Positions 22,405 through 30,975 of a stretch of DNA of 53,165 bases are shown here, piece after piece; the first letter of the stretch is position 1, and every line of letters begins with the position of its first letter. The notes beneath the pieces were generated by a model. It was not told where the DNA came from. It saw nothing but the letters and a program-made list of their open reading frames with translations, and did no database searches. Source of the DNA: an uncultured Oscillospiraceae bacterium. GTDB lineage: Bacteria; Bacillota; Clostridia; Oscillospirales; Oscillospiraceae. The position numbers and the translations under genes were made by a program. The stretch lies in assembly GCA_948766235.1 (NCBI GenBank), contig CAQCFX010000007.1, forward strand, positions 1 to 53,165. The letters are read 5' to 3'.

Positions 22405-23769
22405 GTGTTTAAGGGCAAATTGCATGGCATCCATGCGCCCCACAGGAAGAACACCGTGGAGTGCGCACCGACGCGTATGCCGGTGCCCGCGACGATCGTC
22501 GTCCCCATGTCCATGAACATCGGGGCCCCGGCCAAGCCGGTGGTCAAGGTGAACGACACGGTGAAGGTGGGGCAGCTGATCGCCGAAGCGGGAGGCTTCA
22601 TGTCCGCGCCAATCTATTCCGGCGTGTCCGGCAAGGTGAAGCGGCTGGACGAGATTGTCGGCTCCAACGGCCGGTTTGACACCGTTATCGTCATCGAGAG
22701 CGACGGCGAGCAGGCGGTGTGGGAGGGCGTCAAGCCCCCCGTGGTCACCGATAAGGCCAGCTTTGTGGAGGCGGTGCGCCAGTGCGGCTGCGTGGGCCTG
22801 GGCGGCGCGGGTTTCCCCACGTCGGTGAAGCTGAACGTGGACCCGGACCGGGTGCACGCCATCATCATCAACGGCGCGGAGTGCGAGCCGTACATCACCT
22901 CGGACACCCGCACCATGATTGACAACGCGGACGACGTAATCTACGGGGCCCAGCTGCTCCAGAAGTACTACACCGCCGACCGCATTGTGATTGGCATTGA
23001 GGACAACAAGCCCCAGTGCGTGAAGATTATGGAGGAGGCGGGCAAGGGCGTGCCCGGCTTCGAGGTGGCCGCGCTGCCCGCGCTGTACCCCCAGGGCGGC
23101 GAGAAGGTGCTCATCTACAACACCACCGGCGAGGTGGTGCCCGAGGGCAAGCTGCCCATCGACGTGGGCGCGATTGTAATTAACTGCACCACCCTGGCCG
23201 TTATCGCCAAGTACATCCGCACCGGCATGCCCCTGGTGGAGAAGGTGGTCACCGTGGACGGCTCCGCCATCCAGAACCCCCAGAACGTCATCGCCCCCGT
23301 GGGCACCCCCATCCAGGACATTCTCAACTTCGTGGGCCTGAAGTGCGAGCCCAAGAAGGTGCTCTACGGCGGCCCCATGATGGGCATCTCCGTGCCCAGC
23401 CTGGAGGCCCCCATTATGAAGAACACCAACGCGGTGCTGGCCTTCGACGAGAAGGACGCCGAGGACCCCGTGCCCTCCGCCTGCATCCGCTGCGGCCGGT
23501 GCGTGGCCCACTGCCCCTTCAACCTGATGCCCGCCGCCATCGAGAGCGCCTACAATAATAAGGAGCCGGAGACGCTCAAGGCCCTCAAGGTGAACCTGTG
23601 CATGGAGTGCGGCTGCTGCTCCTTCAGCTGCCCCGCCCGCCGGCCGTTGGTGCAGGTGAACAAGCTGGCCAAGGCCATGCTGAACAAGTATAACGCCGAG
23701 CAGAAGGAAGCCGCGGAAAAGAAGAAGGCCAAGGAAGAAGCCGCGGCGAAAGAAAAGGAGGCGGTCTAA
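22405..23769 (+). CDS. rnfC: Electron transport complex subunit RnfC
   Basis: This 454-residue soluble subunit couples to NADH. The N-terminal barrel-sandwich part (about 30-100) is followed by the Nqo1-like domain with GLGGAGFPTSVKLN and NGAECEPYIT for FMN/NADH. Two 4Fe-4S motifs follow: CIRCGRCVAHCP (Cys360, 363, 366, 370) and CMECGCCSFSCP (Cys399, 402, 405, 409). The C-terminal tail is Lys/Glu/Ala-rich. I chose GTG 22405 because AGGAGG is 8 bases upstream and residue 2 onward reads FKGKLHGIHAPHRK, typical of RnfC. rnfD follows after 1 base. Confidence 0.93.
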   Translation: MFKGKLHGIHAPHRKNTVECAPTRMPVPATIVVPMSMNIGAPAKPVVKVNDTVKVGQLIAEAGGFMSAPIYSGVSGKVKRLDEIVGSNGRFDTVIVIESDGEQAVWEGVKPPVVTDKASFVEAVRQCGCVGLGGAGFPTSVKLNVDPDRVHAIIINGAECEPYITSDTRTMIDNADDVIYGAQLLQKYYTADRIVIGIEDNKPQCVKIMEEAGKGVPGFEVAALPALYPQGGEKVLIYNTTGEVVPEGKLPIDVGAIVINCTTLAVIAKYIRTGMPLVEKVVTVDGSAIQNPQNVIAPVGTPIQDILNFVGLKCEPKKVLYGGPMMGISVPSLEAPIMKNTNAVLAFDEKDAEDPVPSACIRCGRCVAHCPFNLMPAAIESAYNNKEPETLKALKVNLCMECGCCSFSCPARRPLVQVNKLAKAMLNKYNAEQKEAAEKKKAKEEAAAKEKEAV

Positions 23770-23770
23770 G

Positions 23771-24703
23771 ATGGAGAAAAACATGGTCGTCTCGGTTAAC
23801 CCCCATATTTACGCCAGCCAGACCACCCAGACCATCATGCGGGACGTGCTGATTGCCCTGTTCCCCGCCGTGATCGCGTCCATCGTGTTCTTCGGCATCC
23901 GGGCCCTGCTGGTGGAGGTGGTGTGCGTTGTGGTGGCCGTGGCCTGCGAGTGGGCCTTTGAGAAAATCACCGGCCGCACCTGCACCATCACCGATTTGTC
24001 CGCCGCCGTCACCGGCCTCATCCTGGCCCTGAACCTGCCCGTGGGCATTCCCATCTGGCAGGCGGCCTTCGGCTCCTTTGTGGCCATCGTGGTGGTCAAG
24101 CAGCTGTTCGGCGGCATCGGCCAGAACTTTGCCAACCCCGCCATCACCGCCCGCGTGATCATGCTGGTGGCTTTCTCGGGCGCTATGACCACCTGGGCTG
24201 TTCCCGCGTTCACCGACGCCACCTCCGCCGCCACCCCCCTGGCCATTCTGGGCGCAGAGGGCTCCGCGGGCACCCTGCCCACCCTGGCCCAGATGTTCAT
24301 CGGCGCACGGGGCGGCTCCATGGGCGAGACCAGCTGCCTGGCCCTGCTTCTGGGCGGCGTTTACCTGATTTACCGCAAGGTGATTTCCTGGCACACCCCC
24401 GTGGCTTTCATCGGCACCGTGCTGGTGTTCACCGCCCTGCTGGGCCAGCAGCCGCTGTACCAGGTGATGGCGGGCGGACTGTTCATCGGCGCCATCTTCA
24501 TGGCCACCGACTACACCACGTCCCCCCCCACTCCCGCGGGCAAGCTTATCTTCGGCCTGGGCTGCGGCCTCATCACCGTGCTCATCCGCGTGTGGGGCAA
24601 TTACCCGGAGGGCGTATCCTTCTCTATCCTGCTGATGAACATCCTCAACCCCTATATCAGTGAGTGGACCAAGACCAAGCCGTTTGGAGGTGTGCAGGCA
24701 TGA
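23771..24703 (+). CDS. rnfD: Electron transport complex subunit RnfD
   Basis: This is a 310-residue membrane subunit of about ten spans with a covalently bound FMN. The start MEKNMVVSVNPHIYASQTTQTIMRDV and SFVAIVVVKQLFGGIGQNFANPAITARV are RnfD/NqrB signatures. The flavinylation motif reads SAATPL with the acceptor threonine near residue 155, an Ala in place of the more common Gly of SGAT. It overlaps rnfG by 4 bases (ATGA). With RnfA, E and G it carries the ion-translocating path. Confidence 0.93.
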   Translation: MEKNMVVSVNPHIYASQTTQTIMRDVLIALFPAVIASIVFFGIRALLVEVVCVVVAVACEWAFEKITGRTCTITDLSAAVTGLILALNLPVGIPIWQAAFGSFVAIVVVKQLFGGIGQNFANPAITARVIMLVAFSGAMTTWAVPAFTDATSAATPLAILGAEGSAGTLPTLAQMFIGARGGSMGETSCLALLLGGVYLIYRKVISWHTPVAFIGTVLVFTALLGQQPLYQVMAGGLFIGAIFMATDYTTSPPTPAGKLIFGLGCGLITVLIRVWGNYPEGVSFSILLMNILNPYISEWTKTKPFGGVQA

Positions 24704-25242
24704 CAAAAGCAAAGTCTAACGTAATGACAGATTTCGGGGCCCCTATCATCGTACTGGTGCTGATCTGCGCGGTGATGAGCGGCCTGCTGGCCCTCACCAA
24801 CGGCATCACCGCGCCCATCATCGAGGAGGCCGAGCGTAAGGCCGCCGAGGAGGCCCGCCTGGAGGTTCTGCCCGCCGCCGACGGCTTTGAAAAGGTGGAG
24901 GCGGAGGGCTTGCCCGCCGCCGTCACCGAGGTCTACAAGGCCACCAACGGCGCTGGCTATACCTTCTCCATCACCACCCAGGGCTACGGCGGCAAAAACA
25001 CCCTGAAAATGACTGTGGGCATCGACATGGACGGTAAAATCACCGACACCAAGGTGCTCAGCCACTCTGAAACCGCCGGCCTGGGCTCCAAGATTACCAC
25101 CGACGCTTTCCGGAGCCAGTTTGTGGGCAAGGACGCCAGCCTGGAGGGCGTGGACAACATCTCCGGCGCCACATTCTCCTCCAACTACTATCGGGCCGCC
25201 ATCGCCGACGCGTATGCCGCGTTCGACCTGGTGACAGGCTGA
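24700..25242 (+). CDS. rnfG: Electron transport complex subunit RnfG (FMN-binding)
   Basis: This 180-residue subunit has one N-terminal membrane span (about 13-34) and an extracytoplasmic FMN-binding domain. The covalent flavin motif is SGATFSSN with the acceptor threonine at about residue 158. An FMN_bind segment, GYTFSITTQGYGGKNTLKMTVGID, precedes it. ATG 24700 overlaps the rnfD stop; an earlier in-frame ATG lies within rnfD and is ignored. The flavin would be attached by an ApbE-type transferase, which is not in this window. Confidence 0.92.
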   Translation: MTKAKSNVMTDFGAPIIVLVLICAVMSGLLALTNGITAPIIEEAERKAAEEARLEVLPAADGFEKVEAEGLPAAVTEVYKATNGAGYTFSITTQGYGGKNTLKMTVGIDMDGKITDTKVLSHSETAGLGSKITTDAFRSQFVGKDASLEGVDNISGATFSSNYYRAAIADAYAAFDLVTG

Positions 25243-25255
25243 GGAAGGCAGGCAC

Positions 25256-25954
25256 ATGGATATGAAAAACAATAAGCTGAAAATCCTGACCAACGGCATT
25301 ATCAAGGAAAACCCCATCCTGGTGCTGATTCTGGGCACCTGCCCCTTCCTGGCGGTCACCACCCAGGCGTCCAACGCCATCGGCATGGGCGCGGCGGTCA
25401 CCTTCGTGCTGCTGTGCTCCAATGTGATGATCTCCCTGCTGCGCAAGATTATCTCCGACAAGGTGCGCATTCCCTGCTACATCGTGGTGATTGCCTCCTT
25501 CGTCACCCTGGTGCAGATGATTGTCAAGGCGTTTCTGCCCGATTTGGACAAGTCGCTGGGCTTGTTCCTGCCCCTGATTGTGGTCAACTGCATCATCCTG
25601 GGCCGGGCGGAGATGTTCGCCAACAAGAATAACCCCTTTGACTCCGCCCTGGACGCCATCGGCATGGGCGTGGGCTACACCCTGGCCATGCTGGCCATGG
25701 CCTCCATCCGTGAGATCTTCGGCGCGGGCACCTGGTTCGGCATGGAAATCCCCGTGCTGATTGACAACAACATCTCCATCATGACCATGGCCCCCGGCGG
25801 CTTCGCCATCTTCGGCATTCTCATTGCCATCATCAACAAGGCCAGCAACGGCAAGGCCATCAAGAGGAAAGACTTCAGCTGTGAGGGCTGCCCCAGCGCC
25901 GCGGCGTGCAACGGGCAGAACTGCGCTGAAAAGAGGGAGGCTGCCGCGAAATGA
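25256..25954 (+). CDS. rnfE: Electron transport complex subunit RnfE
   Basis: This is a 232-residue six-span membrane protein of the RnfA/E family. ENPILVLILGTCPFLAVTTQASNAIGMG carries the conserved cysteine and the NA(I/L)GMG block of RnfE. The second repeat includes CIILGRAEMFANKNNPFDSALDAIGMG. A short cytoplasmic, cysteine-containing tail (CEGCPSAAACNGQNC) extends beyond the usual end. RnfA and RnfE together hold an intramembrane iron-sulfur site in characterised complexes. It overlaps rnfA by 4 bases. The second methionine (25262) is an equally good start. Confidence 0.92.
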   Translation: MDMKNNKLKILTNGIIKENPILVLILGTCPFLAVTTQASNAIGMGAAVTFVLLCSNVMISLLRKIISDKVRIPCYIVVIASFVTLVQMIVKAFLPDLDKSLGLFLPLIVVNCIILGRAEMFANKNNPFDSALDAIGMGVGYTLAMLAMASIREIFGAGTWFGMEIPVLIDNNISIMTMAPGGFAIFGILIAIINKASNGKAIKRKDFSCEGCPSAAACNGQNCAEKREAAAK

Positions 25955-26565
25955 AAGAACTCATTGCCATTGTAATGGCCGCGATTCTGGTCAACAACTA
26001 CGTGCTGTCCCAGTTTTTGGGCATCTGCCCCTTCCTGGGCGTGTCCAAGAAGCTGGACCAGGCCGCGGGCATGAGCGTGGCCGTCATCTTCGTGATGATG
26101 CTGGCCACCGCCGTTACCTACCCCATCCAGTTCTTCGTGCTCAACCCCAACGGCCTGGGCTACCTCCAGACCATCGTGTTCATCCTGGTGATTGCCGCCC
26201 TGGTGCAGCTGGTGGAAATCATCCTGAAGAAGTATATCCCCGCGCTGCACGCCTCCCTGGGCGTGTACCTGCCCCTCATCACCACCAACTGCGCGGTGCT
26301 GGGCTGCTGCATCAGCAACATCGACAACTACCTGACCGCCACCGGCGGGTTTGCCGGCGGCTTTGTCCAGGCGCTGTTCAACGCCCTGGGCTCCGGCTTG
26401 GGCTTCCTGCTGGCCATGGTGCTGTTTTCCGGCGTGCGCAGCCGGGTGGACAAGTGCAAGTGCCCCGAGTGCTTCAAGGGTATGCCCATCACCCTGATTT
26501 CCGCGGCCATCGTGTCCGTGTCCTTCATGGGCTTCGCCGGCATCGTGGAAAACCTGCTGGGTTAA
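25951..26565 (+). CDS. rnfA: Electron transport complex subunit RnfA
   Basis: This 204-residue six-span subunit starts MKELIAIVMAAILVNNYVLSQFLGICPFLGVSKKLDQAAGM, the RnfA pattern with its conserved cysteine in GICPFLG. The inverted second repeat has LITTNCAVLGCCISNI. Start and stop are tightly packed with rnfE and rnfB. Paired with RnfE it forms the symmetric core of the complex. Confidence 0.94.
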   Translation: MKELIAIVMAAILVNNYVLSQFLGICPFLGVSKKLDQAAGMSVAVIFVMMLATAVTYPIQFFVLNPNGLGYLQTIVFILVIAALVQLVEIILKKYIPALHASLGVYLPLITTNCAVLGCCISNIDNYLTATGGFAGGFVQALFNALGSGLGFLLAMVLFSGVRSRVDKCKCPECFKGMPITLISAAIVSVSFMGFAGIVENLLG

Positions 26566-26580
26566 GGAGGGGAAGCGTAT

Positions 26581-27402
26581 ATGAATCCTATTGTGATTGC
26601 TGTGCTGGTGGTGGCCGTGATTGGCCTTTTGTGCGCGGTGATGCTGACCATCGCCTCCAAGTTCATGGCCGTGGAGGTGGACGAGCGCATCCCCCTGGTG
26701 CGTGAGTGCCTGCCCGGCGCCAACTGCGGCGCCTGCGGCTTTGCCGGGTGCGACGGGTACGCCGCCGCCCTGGTGGAGGACCCCGAGCTGTCCGTGTCCC
26801 TGTGCATCCCCGGCGGCGCCACCGCCTCCGCCAGCATCGGCAAGGTGCTGGGCCGGGAGGCCGGAGACGTTGCCAAGCAGGTGGCCGAGGTGCGCTGCTC
26901 CGGCACCTGTGAGGCCACCTCCGTGAAGATGGACTACAAGGGCCTGGAGAGCTGCGCCGCCGCCAAGCTGCTGTTCGGCGGCACGGGCAAGTGCGTGTAC
27001 GGCTGCATCGGCCTGGGCGACTGCGCCCAGGTGTGTCCCGTCAGCGCCATCCACATCAACGGCGGCCTGGCCCGGGTGGACACCGCCGCCTGCATCGGCT
27101 GCGGGCTGTGCGCCAAGACCTGCCCCAACGGCGTCATCGCCATCCGCCCCGCCGACGCCCACATGGTGGTGGACTGCAACAGCCACCAGAAGGGCGCGGG
27201 CACCCGCAAGAGCTGCACCGCGGGCTGCATCGGCTGCCGCCTGTGCGAGAAGAACTGCCACACCGGGGCCATCACCGTCACCGACAACCTGGCGAGCATC
27301 GACTACGCCAAGTGCGACGGCTGCGGCAAGTGCATTGAGGTGTGTAAGGCCGGGTGCCTGGTGGCGCTGAACATCACCAAGGCCGAGGTCGTCAACGGCT
27401 GA
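26581..27402 (+). CDS. rnfB: Electron transport complex subunit RnfB
   Basis: This 273-residue subunit has an N-terminal span (about 4-23) followed by the RnfB Fe-S domain, CLPGANCGACGFAGCDGYA (about 43-61). Four ferredoxin-type motifs follow: CVYGCIGLGDCAQVCP, CIGCGLCAKTCP, CIGCRLCEKNC and CDGCGKCIEVC. The protein therefore can hold several 4Fe-4S clusters, as in clostridial RnfB, the entry point for reduced ferredoxin. AGGAGGGG precedes the ATG. It ends the canonical rnfCDGEAB order. Confidence 0.93.
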   Translation: MNPIVIAVLVVAVIGLLCAVMLTIASKFMAVEVDERIPLVRECLPGANCGACGFAGCDGYAAALVEDPELSVSLCIPGGATASASIGKVLGREAGDVAKQVAEVRCSGTCEATSVKMDYKGLESCAAAKLLFGGTGKCVYGCIGLGDCAQVCPVSAIHINGGLARVDTAACIGCGLCAKTCPNGVIAIRPADAHMVVDCNSHQKGAGTRKSCTAGCIGCRLCEKNCHTGAITVTDNLASIDYAKCDGCGKCIEVCKAGCLVALNITKAEVVNG

Positions 27403-27512
27403 CAGAGAGACAACACCAACGGGGGAGCGGCCTTAGCCCGCCGTGCCCCGAAGCATGGACGGGGGAAGGCCGCAAGGCCCTCCCTCGATTGCGGTTTGGA
27501 GGGGTATACCCG

Positions 27513-27890
27513 GTGGACTGGCTGAAAACCCACAAAAACGACCTTTTTCTCATCGCTGCCCTGCTGGTCCTTGGGGGCGCTCTGGCCCTGTTCCTGCTGC
27601 TCACCCGGCAGGGCGGGGGAACTGTCCGCGTCCAAGTGGACGGGGAGACGGTGATGGAGCTGCCGCTGCACCAGGATGCTGAGCTGGTGCTGGGAGAGGA
27701 CGGGCACACCAATACCCTGGTGATTGAGAATGGGACGGCCAGAGTGATTGAGGCCGACTGCCCCGACCAGGTGTGCGTGAGGCAGGGGGCTGTGCAATAC
27801 GCCGGGGAGTCCATTGTCTGCCTGCCCCACAGGCTGATCGTCACCATTGAGGGCGGGGTGGGAAACAGTATCGACGGCGTTGCGGGGTAG
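27513..27890 (+). CDS. NusG domain II-containing membrane-anchored protein
   Basis: This protein of 125 residues has one N-terminal membrane span (about 10-31, LFLIAALLVLGGALALFLLL) and an extracytoplasmic NusG-II domain with VIEADCPDQVCVRQG, where two cysteines are six residues apart, and ESIVCLPHRLIVTIEGG. This family is commonly next to rnf and flavinyl-transferase genes in Clostridia. Its function is not established. I chose GTG 27513 because TTGGAGGGG precedes it. The 110 bases after rnfB hold no other gene. Confidence 0.82.
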   Translation: MDWLKTHKNDLFLIAALLVLGGALALFLLLTRQGGGTVRVQVDGETVMELPLHQDAELVLGEDGHTNTLVIENGTARVIEADCPDQVCVRQGAVQYAGESIVCLPHRLIVTIEGGVGNSIDGVAG

Positions 27891-27898
27891 GAGGATTA

Positions 27899-28390
27899 AT
27901 GATGAAAGCATCGAAAGTCGCCCAATATGGACTGCTCACCGCCCTGGCCCTGGTGCTGTCCTACCTGGAATCGCTGCTGCCCCCCCTGGGTGTGCCGGGG
28001 GTGAAGCTGGGCCTGCCCAATCTGGCGGTGGTGTTCGCCCTGTACCGACTGGGATTCAAGGACGCCTGCGTGATTTCCCTGGTGCGGGTGGTTTTGGTCA
28101 CGCTGCTGTTTGGAAACGGGGCGGCGCTGGCCTACAGCATCGCCGGGGCGGCGCTGAGTCTGGCCCTCATGGGCCTGCTGTGGAAAACGGGGAAGTTTTC
28201 CAGCGTGGGCGTCAGCGTGGCCGGGGGCGTGGCCCACAACGCGGGGCAGATTCTTGTTGCTATGGCCCTGCTGGAGACGAACCGGCTGGCCTGGTATCTG
28301 CCGGTGCTGTGGGTGTCCGGGACGGTGGCGGGGGTGCTGATTGGCGTCGTGTCTGGGATATTGGTAAAACGGATACCGGAACAAAGATAG
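27899..28390 (+). CDS. Gx transporter family protein (heptaprenyl diphosphate synthase component I-like)
   Basis: This 163-residue membrane protein has about five spans. LSYLESLLPPLGVPGVKLGLPNLAVVFALY is the PF07456 (HepS component I/Gx) signature, and LFGNGAALAYSIAGAALSLALMG and GGVAHNAGQILVAM follow. It is ECF S-component-like in outline. In related genomes it lies beside NusG-II and ApbE genes and polyprenyl synthases. No polyprenyl synthase component II is seen here. AGGAGG fits either ATG 27899 or ATG 27902. Confidence 0.8.
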   Translation: MMKASKVAQYGLLTALALVLSYLESLLPPLGVPGVKLGLPNLAVVFALYRLGFKDACVISLVRVVLVTLLFGNGAALAYSIAGAALSLALMGLLWKTGKFSSVGVSVAGGVAHNAGQILVAMALLETNRLAWYLPVLWVSGTVAGVLIGVVSGILVKRIPEQR

Positions 28391-28404
28391 TAGAGGTAGC
28401 TGAG

Positions 28405-28608
28405 ATGAAAATTGCGATAAAGAAAAGCAAGGCCAATTTGATATGGGCCGCCTTTTGGGGGGCTGGTGCGCTGGCATGGCTGCCAAATCCATCGGCGGCC
28501 ATTGCAGACTTGCCGGGGGTAATCTTTTCTCCCCTCTGTGCCGCCGCCTGTGTCCAGCAGCTGCTTCAGTATTTGAAAGACCGCGAAGCGGAGCGCGGGG
28601 AAAAATGA
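28405..28608 (+). CDS. 67-residue hypothetical protein with hydrophobic core
   Basis: This is a short ORF starting MKIAIKKSKANLIWAAFWG and ending in a charged helix (QYLKDREAERGEK). Two hydrophobic stretches (about 12-25 and 32-52) suggest a small membrane protein. GAGGTAGCTGAG precedes the ATG. The gene fits neatly between the Gx transporter and the next gene, in the same direction, so I regard it as real. I do not recognise the family. Confidence 0.55.
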   Translation: MKIAIKKSKANLIWAAFWGAGALAWLPNPSAAIADLPGVIFSPLCAAACVQQLLQYLKDREAERGEK

Positions 28609-28627
28609 AATTTAGGAGGTCCTACCC

Positions 28628-29296
28628 ATGAATTTGAACACAACCGGGCTGTTCGACCTGAGCCACACCCTGGCCGGGGACTATCTGGCCCGCTTTACAT
28701 ATCCCTGGCAGGCGCTGGACGGGATTAAGGAGCTGATTATTGCCCTGGGCTCCACCCTGGGGGACGAGTACGAGGAGATGGGCAGCCAGATCTGGGTGCA
28801 CCAGACCGCCCAGATTGCCCACTCCGCCTTGATTGGGGCGCCCTGCATCATCGGCCCCAACACCGAGGTGCGCCACTGCGCCTTCATCCGGGGCTCCGCC
28901 CTGGTGGGGGCGGGGTGCGTCGTGGGCAACTCGGTGGAGCTGAAAAACGTAATTTTGTTCGACGGCGTCCAGGTTCCCCACTATAACTACGTGGGCGACT
29001 CCATTTTGGGCTACAAGAGCCACATGGGGGCGGGGTCTATCACCTCCAACGTGAAGTCGGACAAAACCCTGGTCACCGTGAAAAATGCGGGCGAGGTTAT
29101 GGAGACGGGCCGGAAAAAGTTCGGCGCTATGCTGGGCGACTTTGTGGAGGTGGGCTGCAACAGCGTGCTCAACCCGGGCACGGTGGTGGGCCGGCGCACC
29201 AACATCTACCCCCTGTCCTGCGTCCGGGGCGCGGTCCCGGCGGACAGCATTTATAAGACGGGCGGCGTTGTCGTCCCCAAAACGAAGGGAGAATGA
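28628..29296 (+). CDS. Left-handed beta-helix protein, GlmU acyltransferase-like without the pyrophosphorylase domain
   Basis: This 222-residue protein is built of hexapeptide repeats (AQIAHSALIGAPCIIGPNTEVRHCAFIRGSALVGAGCVVGNSVELKNVIL, about 60-110, and a second set near 165-195). It resembles the C-terminal half of GlmU, but the N-terminal uridylyltransferase domain is missing. Such proteins are often annotated 'UDP-N-acetylglucosamine pyrophosphorylase'. AGGAGG precedes the ATG and glmM follows after 3 bases, so a role in amino-sugar activation is likely. Acyl-transfer is inferred. Confidence 0.75.
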   Translation: MNLNTTGLFDLSHTLAGDYLARFTYPWQALDGIKELIIALGSTLGDEYEEMGSQIWVHQTAQIAHSALIGAPCIIGPNTEVRHCAFIRGSALVGAGCVVGNSVELKNVILFDGVQVPHYNYVGDSILGYKSHMGAGSITSNVKSDKTLVTVKNAGEVMETGRKKFGAMLGDFVEVGCNSVLNPGTVVGRRTNIYPLSCVRGAVPADSIYKTGGVVVPKTKGE

Positions 29297-29299
29297 TGG

Positions 29300-30667
29300 A
29301 TGGGTAAATATTTTGGCACCGACGGCTTCCGGGGCAAGGCCAACGTAGAGCTCACCGCCAGCCACGCCTATGAGGTGGGCCGGTTCCTGGGCTGGTACTA
29401 TGGACGGGAGCGAAAGGCCCGCATTGTGGTGGGCAAGGACACCCGGCGCTCCAGCTATATGCTGGAATACGCCATCAGCGCGGGTATGGCCGCCTCCGGC
29501 GCGGACGTGTACCTGCTCCACGTGACCACCACCCCTTCCGTATCCTATGTCACCCGGACGGACGGCTTTGACTGCGGCGTGATGATCTCCGCCTCCCACA
29601 ACCCCTACTATGACAACGGCATCAAGCTGCTCAACCGGGAGGGGGAGAAGATGGACGAGGCCACCATCCGGCTGGTGGAGGACTACCTGGACGGCCAGCT
29701 GGAGGTGGACGGCCAGCCCATCCACAAGCTGCCCTTCGCCACCGGCGAGGGGGTGGGCAGCATTGTGGACCACACCGCGGGGCGCAACCGCTACATGGGC
29801 TACCTCATCTCCCTGGCGGTGTACTCCTTCCGGGGGAAGAAGATCGCCCTGGACTGCGCCAACGGTTCCGCCTGGTCCATCGCGCCCAACGTGTTCCGCT
29901 CTTTAGGGGCGGATGTGTACGTCATCAACGACCGGCCGGACGGGCTGAATATCAACCTGGACGCCGGCTCCACCCACATCGACGGGCTGAAAAAGTACGT
30001 GAAGGAGCACGGCTGCGACGTGGGCTTCGCCTTTGACGGGGACGCGGACCGCTGCCTGGCGGTGGACGAGAACGGGAACCTGGTGGACGGCGACCAAATC
30101 ATGTACCTGTACGGCGCGTACATGAAGGAGCGGGGCAAGCTGCTCACCAATACGGTGGTCACCACCGTTATGTCCAACTTTGGCCTTTATAAGGCGCTGG
30201 AGGCGGCGGGAATCGGCTATGTGAAAACCGCCGTGGGGGACAAATACGTCTATGAGGACATGGTGAAAAACGGCCGGCGGCTGGGCGGCGAGCAGTCGGG
30301 GCACATCATTTTCTCCAAGTATGCCCGGACGGGGGACGGCATTTTGACCGCGCTGAAGGTGATGGAGGTGATGATGGCCCAGAAGGAGACCCTCAGCCGG
30401 CTGGTGGAGCCGGTGACCATCTATCCCCAGGTGCTCATCAACGTGCGGGTGAAGGATAAAAAGACCGCCCAGGACGACCCGGCGGTGCAGGCGGCGGTGC
30501 GGGCCGTGGCCGACGAGCTGGGGGACACGGGGCGCATCCTGGTGCGGGAGTCGGGCACCGAGCCGCTGGTGCGGGTGATGGTAGAGGCCCCGGAAAAGGG
30601 GCAGTGCCAGGACTTGGCCCAGCGGGTGGTGGATGTAATCGTTGAGAAGGGACATAAAGCGGAATAA
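29300..30667 (+). CDS. glmM: Phosphoglucosamine mutase GlmM
   Basis: This 455-residue alpha-D-phosphohexomutase opens with KYFGTDGFRGKANVELT. The phosphoserine loop is ISASHNPYYDNGIKL (catalytic Ser near residue 98), the metal loop is FDGDADRCLAV (about 243-253), the sugar-binding loop is GGEQSGHIIF, and the C-terminal phosphate-binding loop is RESGTEPLVRVMVE. It interconverts glucosamine-6-phosphate and glucosamine-1-phosphate for peptidoglycan precursors. GTDGFRG marks GlmM rather than PgcA-type phosphoglucomutases. A strong hairpin follows. Confidence 0.94.
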   Translation: MGKYFGTDGFRGKANVELTASHAYEVGRFLGWYYGRERKARIVVGKDTRRSSYMLEYAISAGMAASGADVYLLHVTTTPSVSYVTRTDGFDCGVMISASHNPYYDNGIKLLNREGEKMDEATIRLVEDYLDGQLEVDGQPIHKLPFATGEGVGSIVDHTAGRNRYMGYLISLAVYSFRGKKIALDCANGSAWSIAPNVFRSLGADVYVINDRPDGLNINLDAGSTHIDGLKKYVKEHGCDVGFAFDGDADRCLAVDENGNLVDGDQIMYLYGAYMKERGKLLTNTVVTTVMSNFGLYKALEAAGIGYVKTAVGDKYVYEDMVKNGRRLGGEQSGHIIFSKYARTGDGILTALKVMEVMMAQKETLSRLVEPVTIYPQVLINVRVKDKKTAQDDPAVQAAVRAVADELGDTGRILVRESGTEPLVRVMVEAPEKGQCQDLAQRVVDVIVEKGHKAE

Positions 30668-30674
30668 ATAAACA

Positions 30675-30704
30675 AACGGCTGGCCGCAGATGCGGCCAGC
30701 CGTT
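30675..30704 (+). terminator. Terminator after glmM
   Basis: AACGGCTGGCCGC (30675-30687) pairs with GCGGCCAGCCGTT (30692-30704), a perfect 13-bp stem. Only a weak T run (CTTCCATTT) follows, so termination may be incomplete. Confidence 0.65.
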
Positions 30705-30975
30705 CTTCCATTTAGAAACCGTTAGCAGTCGGTCTGCCCACCCAGGCGCGGTGAGTGGACCGCACCGGCGCTCAGTGCCTGGATACCGGCGGCAGCGCCA
30801 ATAGGGGGACACCAGTCGAAAGGCGCTGGCGCCGAAAGGGTATGAAACCGGGTGCGTATAGGGCTGGGGGTACATAGGGGGTATACCCCCTATGCGCGCT
30901 CTTTGGTCACTTTCTCTCGCGTGAGAGAAAGTGACCCCCGCCGGAGGCGCGTTCCCCCTGACAGGGGGCGAGGGA
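30705..30975. other. Non-coding gap with three perfect palindromes
   Basis: No gene is seen here. Three palindromes lie in 100 bases: CATAGGGGG-TATA-CCCCCTATG (30873-30894), a 14-bp stem with a GCGT loop (GGTCACTTTCTCTC at 30905-30918 with its complement at 30923-30936), and CCCCCTGACAGGGGG (30954-30968). The third sits 7 bases from the end of the minus-strand hydrolase gene and could help end its transcript. The density suggests a dispersed palindromic repeat. Confidence 0.6.
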
